A stretch of DNA of 58,108 nucleotides, from positions 1 to 58,108 of the forward strand of contig JBGFRC010000057.1 of the NCBI GenBank assembly GCA_041695325.1, in the 5' to 3' direction. Position 1 is the first letter of the stretch. Each line of letters begins with the position of its first letter. The DNA comes from SURF-13 sp041695325. GTDB taxonomy: Bacteria; Pseudomonadota; Gammaproteobacteria; SURF-13. Made by a program: the position numbers and the translations under genes. Below the pieces are notes generated by a model that saw only the letters and a program-made list of their open reading frames with translations, searched no databases and was not told the origin of the DNA. Below, piece after piece: positions 17,945 to 26,879 of the stretch.

Positions 17945-18697
17945 TCAAGCCGTCAACAGCAATTTTATACCCGCTGCGAGCAATACTGCACCCAGTACTT
18001 GTTGCAGCCGTGCGGTTGATAGCTTAAACGCCCCCCACCAGGAACCGATCAGAGCGCCGCTCACGACCACGGCGAGCAGAAGCCAGAGCAGGCTCCAGTC
18101 AGGCGTGCTTTTGAGGCTCTGCGCCAACAGGCCGCTGGCCGAGTTGAGAATAATGAATCCCGCCGTGACTGCTCCCGTCTGTTTGGCGTCGGCCCAGCCC
18201 AGCAATAACAACAGCGGGCTTAAAAAGATTCCTCCGCCTATGCCCACCAGGCCGGCCAGCAGCCCCAGTACAATGCCGACGGGCAATGCGATGAGTAAGC
18301 GGCTGTCCCGCGGATACGCGGTCGGCGCTTGACGGAAGCGGTTAACCAACAGAAGGCGAACCGCGGCGGCGAGCAAGGCGACGCCCAGTATGATGGAGAA
18401 CACCCGCGCCGAAACGTGCAGCGAGCCGCCGATAAATGCCGCCGGAACGGACGTGACGGCAAACGGCCACAACAGCCGCAGGGAGAAATGCCCGGCGTGG
18501 CGGTAGTTCACAAACGCGATGAACGCCACCGCAATGTTCAACGCCAGCACCACTGGCACCGTTTCCGGGCGCGCCAGCCCGCTCAACACCAGCAGCGCTA
18601 GATAGGCCGAGGCGCCGCCGTGACCTACGGAACTGTAAAGCAGCGCGGCGAGAAAAAACACCGGAAGCCATGGGCTGATCTCGGCCAGAGGGTTCAC
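17945..18697 (-). CDS. TauE/SafE family sulfite/anion exporter-type permease
   Basis: 250 residues, strongly hydrophobic, with about eight membrane segments. The internal pseudo-repeats include SSVGHGGASAYLALL near the N-terminus and GLLAGLVGIGGGIFLSPLL in the second half. This is the TauE/SafE (DUF81) signature, linked in some members to sulfite, sulfoacetate or other organosulfur anion transport. The start is GTG at 18,697, immediately after the dcd stop (TGAGTG), so it is likely co-translated with dcd. No sulfur gene is adjacent and the substrate is unknown. Confidence 0.82.
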   Translation of the reverse strand: MNPLAEISPWLPVFFLAALLYSSVGHGGASAYLALLVLSGLARPETVPVVLALNIAVAFIAFVNYRHAGHFSLRLLWPFAVTSVPAAFIGGSLHVSARVFSIILGVALLAAAVRLLLVNRFRQAPTAYPRDSRLLIALPVGIVLGLLAGLVGIGGGIFLSPLLLLLGWADAKQTGAVTAGFIILNSASGLLAQSLKSTPDWSLLWLLLAVVVSGALIGSWWGAFKLSTARLQQVLGAVLLAAGIKLLLTA

Positions 18698-19267
18698 TCA
18701 GCCGGTCTTGGGCAGGGTCACGCCCACCTGCTTTTGATATTTCCCCGCGCGGTCCCTGTAGGAGGTCTCACAGGCTTCATCGGACTCGAAAAACAGCACC
18801 TGCGCGACGCCCTCGTTGGCGTATATCTTGGCGGGCAGCGGCGTGGTATTGGAAAATTCCAGCGTGGCGTAGCCTTCCCACTCCGGCTCGAACGGGGTGA
18901 CGTTGACGATGATGCCGCAGCGCGCATAGGTCGATTTGCCCAGGCAAATCGTGAGCACGTCGCGCGGGATGCGGAAATACTCCACGGTGCGCGCCAGCGC
19001 GAACGAATTGGGCGGGATGATGCACACGCCGGCCTTGACGTCCACGAAGCTGTTGGGATCGAAATTCTTCGGGTCCACGATGGTGGAATTGATGTTGGTG
19101 AAGATTTTGAATTCGTCCGCGCAGCGGATGTCGTAACCGTAGCTTGAGGTGCCGTATGACACCACCTGGCCGCTGCCGTTTTGCTTCACCTGGCGCGGCT
19201 CGAACGGCTCGATCATGCCGCGCTGCTCCGCCATGCGGCGGATCCATTTGTCGGATTTAATGCTCAT
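18698..19267 (-). CDS. dcd: dCTP deaminase
   Basis: 189 residues from ATG at 19,267. The frame is open further upstream, but that part overlaps apbC and has no family similarity. Motifs: SSYGYDIRCADEF, CLGKSTYARCGI (substrate-binding Ser/Arg cluster) and PEWEGYATLEFSN with the likely catalytic glutamate E137. The enzyme makes dUTP from dCTP for thymidylate synthesis. The length matches the family (E. coli about 193). It sits 16 bases after apbC, an arrangement seen in many gammaproteobacteria. Confidence 0.95.
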   Translation of the reverse strand: MSIKSDKWIRRMAEQRGMIEPFEPRQVKQNGSGQVVSYGTSSYGYDIRCADEFKIFTNINSTIVDPKNFDPNSFVDVKAGVCIIPPNSFALARTVEYFRIPRDVLTICLGKSTYARCGIIVNVTPFEPEWEGYATLEFSNTTPLPAKIYANEGVAQVLFFESDEACETSYRDRAGKYQKQVGVTLPKTG

Positions 19268-19283
19268 TGGATGAATTCCATTT

Positions 19284-20372
19284 TTAGGTGTTCTGTATGA
19301 CAATCTTGGGGAATTTGGCGCTGAAGTCTTTGGCCTGGAGCGCGAGCCTGGCGGCCACCTTGCGCGCGATGTCGCGGTATATTCGCGCGATGCGCCCGTC
19401 GGGCTCGGCGATGACGCTGGGATGGCCGTTGTCGGCGTTTTCGCGGATTGAGATATCCAGCGGCAGCGCCCCCAGCAATTCGACATTATATTGTCGCGCC
19501 ATGCGTTCGCCGCCGCCCGCGCCGAAGATGTGCTCCTCGTGTCCGCACCGGCTGCAAATGTGCGTGCTCATGTTCTCGATGATGCCGAGCACCGGCACCT
19601 CGACCTTCTGAAACATCTTGAGCGCCTTGCGCGCATCCAGCAGCGCGATGTCCTGCGGCGTGGTCACGATCACCGCGCCGCTTACCGGAATCTTTTGCGA
19701 CAGGGTGAGCTGGATGTCGCCCGTGCCCGGCGGCAGGTCCACCACCAGATAGTCCACGTCCTGCCAGCGCGTGTCGTTGAGCAACTGCTCCAGCGCGGTG
19801 GTCGCCATCGGCCCGCGCCAGATCATAGGCGTCTCCTCGTCTATCAGGTAGCCGATGGACATCGACTGGATGCCGTGGCGCAGCATCGGCTCCATGCTCT
19901 TGCCGTCCTTCGATACCGGGCGCTCGTTCCCGCCCAGCATGCGCGGCTGACTGGGGCCGTAGATATCAGCGTCCAGTATGCCGACGTTCGCGCCTTCGGC
20001 GGAGAGCGCCAGCGCCAGATTCACCGCCGTGGTGGACTTACCCACGCCGCCCTTGCCGGAGGCCACGGCGATGATGTTTTTGATCGCCGGATGGGGCTTC
20101 ACCCCGCGCTGCACCGCGTGCACGGCAACGTGCGAACTGACCGCAATCTCAACGCGCTTGAGGCCGGGGAGAGACTGCAATTTTTCACGCACCTGCCCGG
20201 CAAGCTGTTCCTGCCAGCCCTTGGCCGGATAGCCCAGCATGATCTCGACCTTCGCCTCATCGCCTTTTACCGCGATGTTTTTCACCGCCTTGGCGGACAC
20301 CAGGTCTCGCCCCAGGTAAGGATCAATCAGCTCTTTCAACAGGGCTTCAACATCTGCTTGTGAAATACTCAT
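19284..20372 (-). CDS. apbC: ApbC/Mrp-type P-loop ATPase, Fe-S cluster carrier
   Basis: 362 residues from ATG at 20,372. An open extension to 20,408 lacks family similarity. An N-terminal DUF59/MIP18-like domain (about 1-90) precedes the ParA-type ATPase with deviant Walker A GKGGVGKST (about 107-115) and LVVDLPPGTGD. The CSRCGHEEHIFG motif supplies the CxxC pair that bridges a 4Fe-4S cluster between subunits. It delivers Fe-S clusters to apoproteins in the cytoplasm. It is divergent from metG, with a 67-base spacer. Confidence 0.93.
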   Translation of the reverse strand: MSISQADVEALLKELIDPYLGRDLVSAKAVKNIAVKGDEAKVEIMLGYPAKGWQEQLAGQVREKLQSLPGLKRVEIAVSSHVAVHAVQRGVKPHPAIKNIIAVASGKGGVGKSTTAVNLALALSAEGANVGILDADIYGPSQPRMLGGNERPVSKDGKSMEPMLRHGIQSMSIGYLIDEETPMIWRGPMATTALEQLLNDTRWQDVDYLVVDLPPGTGDIQLTLSQKIPVSGAVIVTTPQDIALLDARKALKMFQKVEVPVLGIIENMSTHICSRCGHEEHIFGAGGGERMARQYNVELLGALPLDISIRENADNGHPSVIAEPDGRIARIYRDIARKVAARLALQAKDFSAKFPKIVIQNT

Positions 20373-20418
20373 GCCATCTCGTTCCACCCCTTTGGTGTCC
20401 TTTTCCACGCGCTAAACG

Positions 20419-20424
20419 TATAAT
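20419..20424 (+). promoter_or_regulatory. Putative -10 box of metG
   Basis: TATAAT lies 15 bases upstream of the metG ATG, predicting transcription from about 20,430-20,432 and a leader of only about 8-10 bases. No Shine-Dalgarno is visible. The -35 region is poor. Confidence 0.4.
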
Positions 20425-20439
20425 TATAAAACAAGCGCC

Positions 20440-22506
20440 ATGACATCACCACCAACGCCTCCCATGACCGCAAAAAGAAAAATCCTTGTCACCAGCGCCC
20501 TGCCCTACGCCAACGGGCCGATCCACCTCGGCCATCTGGTCGAATACATCCAGACCGACATCTGGGTGCGCTTCCAGCAGATGCAGGGGCATGACTGCAC
20601 TTACGTGTGCGCCGACGACGCGCACGGCACGCCCATCATGCTGCGCGCGGAGGCCGAGGGCGTTACGCCGGAGGTGCTGATCGAGCGCATGCACAAGGAG
20701 CATGCGGCCGATTTCCACGCCTTTGGCGTCAAGTTCGACAATTATCACACCACGCACTCGCCGGAAAACGAGGCGCTGGTGCGCGACATTTATCTAAAGC
20801 TGCGCGGGAACGGCCATATCGCACAGCGCACCATCAAGCAGGCCTTTGACCCGGTCAAAAACCTGTTCTTGCCCGATCGCTTCATCAAAGGCGAGTGCCC
20901 GCGCTGCGGTGCGCAAGATCAGTATGGCGACAGTTGCGAAGCCTGCGGCGCGACCTACTCGCCAACGGATCTGAAAAATCCCGTATCCGTACTCTCCGGC
21001 GTAAAGCCTGTGGAAAAAGAATCCGAACATTATTTCTTCGAACTCGGCGATTTTGAGGACGCCTTGCGCGCCTGGCTGTTTCCCGACATCACGCAACCGC
21101 GTCACGTGCAACCGGAGGCGGCGAACAAGCTGGATGAATGGTTCGCCGCCGGATTGCAGGACTGGGACATCTCGCGCGACGCGCCCTATTTCGGCTTCAA
21201 GATTCCCGATACCCGGGATAAATACTTTTACGTCTGGCTCGATGCGCCGGTGGGCTATATGGCGAGCTTCAGGAATTATTGTGAGCGCAAAGGCGTCGCC
21301 TTTGACGAATACTGGCGCAAGGACAGCAAGGTCGAACTATACCATTTCATCGGCAAGGACATCCTGTATTTTCACGCCTTGTTCTGGCCTGCCATGCTGG
21401 AAGGCGCGGGCTATCGCAAACCGACCGCGATTTACGCCCACGGCTTTCTCACCGTGAACGGGCAGAAAATGTCCAAGTCACGCGGCACCTTCATCACCGC
21501 GCGCACGTATCTGAATCATTTGAATCCGGAATATCTGCGCTATTACTACGCGACCAAGCTCAACGGCACCATGGAGGATATTGATCTCAACCTGGATGAT
21601 TTCGTGGCGCGGATCAACAGCGATTTGATCGGGAAATACATCAACATTGCAAGCCGGGCGGCGGGATTCCTGACCAGCCAGTTTGAGGGCATCTTATCCG
21701 AGCCGCATTATAAAGGCGAATTCGTCAACCGGCCCTGTACGCTTGCCACCACCGCGGTCGCGGACGAAGTCGCAGCCGCTTACGCAGAACGGGAATACGG
21801 CAAGGTGGCGCGCGCGGTGATGAAGGCGGCCGACCACGTCAACCAGTATTTTGACAAGCACAAGCCCTGGGAGCTGGCCAGAAACCCCGCGCACGGCCAG
21901 AAACTGCATGATGTATGCAGCGATAGCGTTCACGCCTTCTATGTATTGACGATTTATCTCTCACCCATACTGCCCTCGCTGGCAAAAAGGGTTGCCGGCC
22001 TGTTCAATATCTCCAGAAAATTGGCCTGGAATGATTTGTCTTTTTCCCCTCTTAAAATGAATAAATACGAGCACCTCATGACCCGCATTGAACCTAAGCA
22101 GATTGACGCCGTGCTTGCGGCGAGCAAGGAAAGCGGGCGCGCCAAGCCGGCCACCACGCCTCCGGAGGGAAAGGAAAATCTTATCAGCATCGAGGACTTC
22201 GCCAAAATTGACCTTCGCATCGCGCGCATAGTCAAAGCGGAAGACGTCGAGGGCGCGGAGAAGCTGTTGAAGCTGACGCTGGACATCGGCGAGGAAAAGC
22301 CGCGCACCGTGTTCGCGGGCATCAAGTCCGCTTATAAGCCGTCCGATCTGGAAGGCATGCTCACGGTGATGGTGGCCAATCTCGCGCCGCGCAAGATGAA
22401 GTTCGGCGTCTCCGAAGGCATGGTGCTCGCCGCCGGGCCGGGCGGCAAGGAGCTGTGGATAGTGGAGCCTCACCCCGGCGCGCAGCCGGGCATGCGCGTG
22501 AAATAG
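20440..22506 (+). CDS. metG: Methionyl-tRNA synthetase
   Basis: 688 residues, class I. The HIGH-type signature is PIHLGHLVEY (about 28-37). A zinc knuckle with CPRCG and CEACG is near 152-168. KMSKSRGTF is near residue 345. A C-terminal EMAP/Trbp111 tRNA-binding domain spans about 580-688, with IDLRIARIVKAE near its start. Length and domain order match dimeric bacterial MetG. ATG at 20,464 is an alternative start; the -10 box at 20,419 fits 20,440 as a near-leaderless start. Charges tRNA-Met and initiator tRNA. Confidence 0.96.
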   Translation: MTSPPTPPMTAKRKILVTSALPYANGPIHLGHLVEYIQTDIWVRFQQMQGHDCTYVCADDAHGTPIMLRAEAEGVTPEVLIERMHKEHAADFHAFGVKFDNYHTTHSPENEALVRDIYLKLRGNGHIAQRTIKQAFDPVKNLFLPDRFIKGECPRCGAQDQYGDSCEACGATYSPTDLKNPVSVLSGVKPVEKESEHYFFELGDFEDALRAWLFPDITQPRHVQPEAANKLDEWFAAGLQDWDISRDAPYFGFKIPDTRDKYFYVWLDAPVGYMASFRNYCERKGVAFDEYWRKDSKVELYHFIGKDILYFHALFWPAMLEGAGYRKPTAIYAHGFLTVNGQKMSKSRGTFITARTYLNHLNPEYLRYYYATKLNGTMEDIDLNLDDFVARINSDLIGKYINIASRAAGFLTSQFEGILSEPHYKGEFVNRPCTLATTAVADEVAAAYAEREYGKVARAVMKAADHVNQYFDKHKPWELARNPAHGQKLHDVCSDSVHAFYVLTIYLSPILPSLAKRVAGLFNISRKLAWNDLSFSPLKMNKYEHLMTRIEPKQIDAVLAASKESGRAKPATTPPEGKENLISIEDFAKIDLRIARIVKAEDVEGAEKLLKLTLDIGEEKPRTVFAGIKSAYKPSDLEGMLTVMVANLAPRKMKFGVSEGMVLAAGPGGKELWIVEPHPGAQPGMRVK

Positions 22507-22614
22507 CCCCATGACATATAATTTATGTTCATATAAATATATAATAATATTCTTTTTATTTATGTAGAACCTGCCCTAGAATGAGGGCTATCTGGAATAA
22601 CGCGCCCGGCGGCC

Positions 22615-23196
22615 ATGACTGAATACGCGCTCATCCTCGTCAGCACCGTGCTGGTGAACAACTTCGTGCTGGTGAAGTTTTTGGGCTTGTGCCCGTTCAT
22701 GGGCGTGTCACGCAAGCTGGAAACGTCCATGGGCATGGCGCTCGCCACCACCTTTGTGCTCACCCTCTCCTCCGTTTGCAGCTATCTGGTGAATGAGTAT
22801 CTGTTGCAGCCGCTGGGCCTGGAGTACCTGCGCACCATCGCCTTTATCGTGGTAATCGCCGCGGTGGTGCAATTCACCGAGATGGTGGTGCACAAGACCA
22901 GTCCGTTGCTGTATCAGGTGCTGGGCATTTATCTGCCGCTTATCACCACCAACTGCGCGGTGCTGGGCGTGGCGCTGCTCAACGTACAGGAGCAGCACGG
23001 CTTTTTGCATTCCGCACTGTTCGGCTTCGGCGCGGCGGCGGGATTTTCCCTGATCCTGATTCTGTTCGCCGCCCTGCGCGAGCGCATCGTGGCGGCCGAC
23101 GTGCCGGCCGCATTCCGCGGCCCGGCCATCGCGCTGGTCACCGCCGGCCTCATGTCGCTCTCCTTCATGGGCTTCACCGGCCTGATTAAAGCCTGA
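22615..23196 (+). CDS. rsxA: Electron transport complex subunit RsxA/RnfA
   Basis: 193 residues, six membrane helices. The start is TEYALILVSTVLVNNFVL, and it contains VKFLGLCPFMGVS, the cysteine-bearing half-helix motif that helps hold a membrane 2Fe-2S cluster with RsxE. It is the first gene of a complete rsxABCDGE operon. The Rnf/Rsx complex couples NADH and ferredoxin redox exchange to ion flux, and in E. coli keeps SoxR reduced. It overlaps rsxB by one base. Upstream is a 108-base AT-rich spacer with a small GCCCT/AGGGC hairpin at 22,573-22,588. Confidence 0.95.
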   Translation: MTEYALILVSTVLVNNFVLVKFLGLCPFMGVSRKLETSMGMALATTFVLTLSSVCSYLVNEYLLQPLGLEYLRTIAFIVVIAAVVQFTEMVVHKTSPLLYQVLGIYLPLITTNCAVLGVALLNVQEQHGFLHSALFGFGAAAGFSLILILFAALRERIVAADVPAAFRGPAIALVTAGLMSLSFMGFTGLIKA

Positions 23197-23747
23197 TGTT
23201 GTCCGCCATCATCGCATTCACCGCCCTGGCGGCGGTGTTCGGCCTGATTCTCGGCTTCGCCGCGATCCGCTTCAAGGTTGAAGGCGATCCGCTGGTGGAC
23301 AAGATAGACGCGCTGCTGCCCCAGACGCAGTGCGGACAATGCGGCTATCCCGGCTGCCGTCCGTACGCCACCGCCATCGCCGGCGGCGAGGCCGACATCA
23401 ACCAGTGTCCGCCCGGCGGCGAGGCCGGGATCATCGCGCTGGCCGATCTGCTGGGGCGCGACCCCAAGCCGCTCAACGCCATGCACGGCGTGGTGAAGCC
23501 GAAAAGGGTGGCCATCATAGACGAGCCGCTGTGCATCGGCTGCACGCTGTGCATCCAGGCCTGCCCGGTGGACGCGATACTCGGCGCGCCCAAACAAATG
23601 CACACCGTGATCGAACAGGAATGCACCGGCTGCGAATTGTGCATCGCGCCCTGTCCGGTGGACTGCATCCGCATGGCGCCGGTGCGGCAGGACATCCGCA
23701 GCTGGAAGTGGCAGGCGCCGATGCAGGCCGCGGGGCGCCGCGGGTGA
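23196..23747 (+). CDS. rsxB: Electron transport complex ferredoxin subunit RsxB/RnfB
   Basis: 183 residues: an N-terminal membrane helix (about 1-25), a Fe-S domain with CGQCGYPGC (about 46-54), and two ferredoxin clusters CIGCTLCIQACP and CTGCELCIAPCP (near 112-150). It accepts electrons on the cytoplasmic face. Its stop overlaps the rsxC GTG start (GTGA, 23,744-23,747). Confidence 0.95.
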   Translation: MLSAIIAFTALAAVFGLILGFAAIRFKVEGDPLVDKIDALLPQTQCGQCGYPGCRPYATAIAGGEADINQCPPGGEAGIIALADLLGRDPKPLNAMHGVVKPKRVAIIDEPLCIGCTLCIQACPVDAILGAPKQMHTVIEQECTGCELCIAPCPVDCIRMAPVRQDIRSWKWQAPMQAAGRRG

Positions 23748-25216
23748 GCACAAAGCTGTGGCGCTTTCCCGGCGGGCTGCATCTTCCCGGTCATAAAGCG
23801 GAATCCACTCAGCGTCCGGTCGAGCGCGCGCGTCTGCCCGGGCGCCTGATACTGCCCCTGCATCAACACATCGGCGCGGAGGCGAACCCCGTCGTCACAG
23901 TGGGCGAGCGCGTGCGGAAGGGTCAGATGATCGCGCGCGCGGAGGGTTACGTGAGCGCGCCGGTGCACGCCTCCAGTTCCGGCACGGTGATCGCCGTCGG
24001 CGACTTTCCCGTTCCCCATCCTTCGGGCATGAATGCGCCGTGCATCGTGATCGAGACCGACGGTTTGGAACAGTGGTGCGAGCGCCGTCCGGCGCCGGAT
24101 TACACCACGCAAGACCCCAGCCATTTGCGCAATCTGATCCGCGAGGCGGGCATCGTCGGCCTGGGCGGTGCGGGCTTTCCCAGCTACATCAAGCTCAATC
24201 CGCTCGGCAAGGCGGTGGACGCGCTGATCCTGAACGCCGCCGAATGCGAGCCCTACATCACCTGCGATGACATGCTGATGCGCGAGCGCGCCGCCGAAAT
24301 CATTCACGGCATCCGGATCATGCGCCACGCCCTGCACGCCGCGCGCTGCATCATCGGCATCGAGGACAACAAGCCGGAGGCCCATGCCGCGCTGCTGCGC
24401 GCTCTAGGAGAATTGCACATCAGCGACATTCAAGTAACGCAAGTTCCGACGCGCTATCCGGCGGGCGGCGAAAAGCAGTTGATCCAGGTGCTCACCGGCA
24501 AGGAAGTGCCGAGCAACGGCCTGCCGATTCACATCGGCATCGTGTGCCACAACGTGGCCACCGCCGCCGCGGTGTACCGCGCGGTTCAGCTCGGCGAACC
24601 GCTCATCTCGCGTTACGTCACGATAACCGGGCCCGGCGTTCCCAAGCCGCGCAACCTGGACGTCCTGCTGGGCACGCCCATGTCCGAGCTGCTGGAACAG
24701 TGCGGCGCCGATCCGGCATCCATATCACACCTGGTGATGGGCGGGCCGATGATGGGTTTCAGCGTACATTCCTCCAGCGCGCCCGTGGTCAAAACCACCA
24801 ACTGCCTGCTGACCGGCAGGCATCGGCCCGCCGAACCGCCCGCCATGCCGTGTATACGCTGCGGCGCGTGCGCCGAGGCCTGCCCGGCCAAGCTGCTGCC
24901 GCAACAACTATACTGGCACGCGCACGCCAAGGAGTTCGACAAGGCGCAACAGTACAATTTATTCGACTGCATCGAGTGCGGCTGCTGCGCGGCGGTGTGC
25001 CCCAGCCACATCCCGTTGGTGCAATACTACCGCTACGCCAAGGGCGAGATCTGGACCCGCGAGCGCGAAAAACAGAAGGCTGATGTGGCGCGTGAACGCC
25101 ACGAGTTCCGCCTGGCGCGCCTGGCGCAGGAAAAGGCCGAGCGCGAGGCGCGTCACGCGCAGAAAAAAGCGGAGCTGGCGGGCAAAACCGCGCCGCGCGA
25201 AACGGCGCTGCATTGA
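23744..25216 (+). CDS. rsxC: Electron transport complex subunit RsxC/RnfC
   Basis: 490 residues from GTG at 23,744, placed by the 4-base overlap with rsxB and by the family start STKLWRFPGGLHLPGHK. The frame is open upstream, but that sequence is rsxB in another frame. Features: GLGGAGFPSYIK (FMN/NADH-binding glycine loop), NAAECEPYITCDD, and two 4Fe-4S motifs CIRCGACAEACP and CIECGCCAAVCP (about 370-420). The C-terminal charged helix (about 440-485) is short compared with the long Ala/Lys tail of enterobacterial RsxC. It is the NADH-oxidising subunit. Confidence 0.95.
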   Translation: MSTKLWRFPGGLHLPGHKAESTQRPVERARLPGRLILPLHQHIGAEANPVVTVGERVRKGQMIARAEGYVSAPVHASSSGTVIAVGDFPVPHPSGMNAPCIVIETDGLEQWCERRPAPDYTTQDPSHLRNLIREAGIVGLGGAGFPSYIKLNPLGKAVDALILNAAECEPYITCDDMLMRERAAEIIHGIRIMRHALHAARCIIGIEDNKPEAHAALLRALGELHISDIQVTQVPTRYPAGGEKQLIQVLTGKEVPSNGLPIHIGIVCHNVATAAAVYRAVQLGEPLISRYVTITGPGVPKPRNLDVLLGTPMSELLEQCGADPASISHLVMGGPMMGFSVHSSSAPVVKTTNCLLTGRHRPAEPPAMPCIRCGACAEACPAKLLPQQLYWHAHAKEFDKAQQYNLFDCIECGCCAAVCPSHIPLVQYYRYAKGEIWTREREKQKADVARERHEFRLARLAQEKAEREARHAQKKAELAGKTAPRETALH

Positions 25217-26244
25217 CCGTGCAAACGTCCAGCTCGCCGCATTGGCACAGCGCCGCGCCGGTATCGAGCGTGATGCTGCGCGTGATCTACGCGCTCATTC
25301 CCGGCGTGATCGCCTATGTCTGGTTTTTCGGCTGGGGCGTGGCGGTAAACATCATCCTGGCCTGCAGCGTGGCGCTGGTCAGCGAGGCCGTGATGCTGGC
25401 CGTGCGCGGACGCGCCATCAAACCTTTTCTGCTCGACGGCAGCGCACCGGTTACCGCTTTTTTGCTGGCGCTGTCTTTGCCGCCGCTGGCGCCGTGGTGG
25501 ATTACCTTGACCGGCACGGCGTTCGCCATCGTGGTCGCAAAGCAATTGTACGGCGGGCTAGGCCACAACCCGTTCAATCCCGCCATGGCGGGCTACGTGA
25601 TGCTGCTCATCTCCTTCCCGCGCGAGATGACGCAGTGGCTCGCGCCGGAAACGGTGAGTGGACACGCGCTGAATTTTATTGAGGCCGCGCGCGTGATTTT
25701 CAGCGGTGCGCTGCCGCCGGGTCTGACGCTGGACGCGGTGAGCGCCGCCACGCCGCTCGATGCGCTCAAGACCCATCTCCATCTGGGCGAAACGGCTGAA
25801 ACCGCTCGCCGCGCCAGCCCCGTGTTCGGCAGCCTGGGCGGACTGGGCTGGGAGTGGATCAACGGCCTGTTTCTGCTGGGCGGACTGTGGATGATTTATA
25901 AAAAAGTCATCACCTGGCACATCCCGCTGGCGCTGCTCGGCAGCCTGTCCACCATGGCGCTGATCTTTCACTTGTTCAACAGTGCGGCGTACGTGTCGCC
26001 GTTGTTTCATCTATTCAGCGGCGCGGCGATGCTGGGCGCGTTTTTCATCGCCACCGATCCGGTGACGGCGTGCACCACGCCGCGGGGAAAGCTTTGTTAC
26101 GGCGCGGGCGTCGGCGTCCTCACTTACGTTATCCGCACCTGGGGCGGCTATCCCGATGGTATCGCCTTCGCCGTGCTGCTGATGAACATGGCGGCACCGC
26201 TGATAGACCACTACACCCAGCCGCGCGTGTTCGGACATAAATAA
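25213..26244 (+). CDS. rsxD: Electron transport complex membrane subunit RsxD/RnfD
   Basis: 343 residues, about nine to ten membrane segments. The likely start is TTG at 25,213, overlapping the rsxC stop as TTGA; GTG at 25,219 is possible. GLGHNPFNPAMAGYVMLL is the NqrB/RnfD signature. The motif SAATPLDALK (T180) replaces the usual SGAT flavinylation sequence and is the expected site of covalent FMN attachment. It works with RsxG in membrane electron transfer. Confidence 0.93.
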   Translation: MTVQTSSSPHWHSAAPVSSVMLRVIYALIPGVIAYVWFFGWGVAVNIILACSVALVSEAVMLAVRGRAIKPFLLDGSAPVTAFLLALSLPPLAPWWITLTGTAFAIVVAKQLYGGLGHNPFNPAMAGYVMLLISFPREMTQWLAPETVSGHALNFIEAARVIFSGALPPGLTLDAVSAATPLDALKTHLHLGETAETARRASPVFGSLGGLGWEWINGLFLLGGLWMIYKKVITWHIPLALLGSLSTMALIFHLFNSAAYVSPLFHLFSGAAMLGAFFIATDPVTACTTPRGKLCYGAGVGVLTYVIRTWGGYPDGIAFAVLLMNMAAPLIDHYTQPRVFGHK

Positions 26245-26877
26245 ATGGCGCTCGCCCGACACATGCTGCGTACCGGTGCGGCGCTGGCCCTGTTCGCGGT
26301 GGCGGGCACGGCCATCGTCGCCTACACCTTTGATCAAACGCGCGCGCGCATCGCAGAGAGCGAGCGCGCCGCCCTGCTGTCGAAACTGCACGCGCTCCTG
26401 CCCCCCGATCAGCATGACAACGACCTGCTGCAAGACGCGCTGGAGGTCACCGCGCCGGAGCTGGGGCCCAGGGCGGTGAAGGTGCATCGTGCGCGTAAGG
26501 GCGGTCTGCCGGTAGCGGCGGCGTTCACGCCGGTGATCGCGCCGGACGGCTACAGCGGCCCGATCAAGCTGCTCATCGCCATCCGCTACGACGGCACGCT
26601 GGCCGGGGTGCGCGTGATCGGGCACCGCGAGACGCCGGGTCTCGGCGATCCCATCGAGGAGGCGCGCTCCGACTGGATTTTAAAGTTCACCGGGCGCTCA
26701 TTGGATAATCCACAGCCCCCGCAGTGGAAAGTAAAAAAAGACGGCGGCGCATTCGACCAGTTCACCGGCGCCACCATCACTCCGCGCGCGGTGGTGAAGG
26801 CGGTGTATAATTCCCTGAACTATTTTGCCGCGCACCGTGATGAATTGTTCGCGCAGGGTGCGGCGGACGGGAGGTAA
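26245..26877 (+). CDS. rsxG: Electron transport complex periplasmic flavoprotein RsxG/RnfG
   Basis: 210 residues: one N-terminal membrane anchor (about 8-28) and a periplasmic FMN-binding domain. DQFTGATITPRAVV (about 171-184) carries the covalent FMN threonine T177. GHRETPGLGDPIE is the second family motif. It starts directly after the rsxD stop and is followed by rsxE after two bases. Order and length match E. coli rsxG. Confidence 0.94.
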   Translation: MALARHMLRTGAALALFAVAGTAIVAYTFDQTRARIAESERAALLSKLHALLPPDQHDNDLLQDALEVTAPELGPRAVKVHRARKGGLPVAAAFTPVIAPDGYSGPIKLLIAIRYDGTLAGVRVIGHRETPGLGDPIEEARSDWILKFTGRSLDNPQPPQWKVKKDGGAFDQFTGATITPRAVVKAVYNSLNYFAAHRDELFAQGAADGR

Positions 26878-26879
26878 AT

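Noticed and set aside
22573..22588. GCCCT/AGGGC hairpin before rsxA as metG terminator
   Set aside because: Only five base pairs and no T-run afterwards.
23330..23743. N-terminal extension of the rsxC reading frame inside rsxB
   Set aside because: The extension is rsxB read in another frame. The GTGA overlap and family N-terminus fix the start at 23,744.
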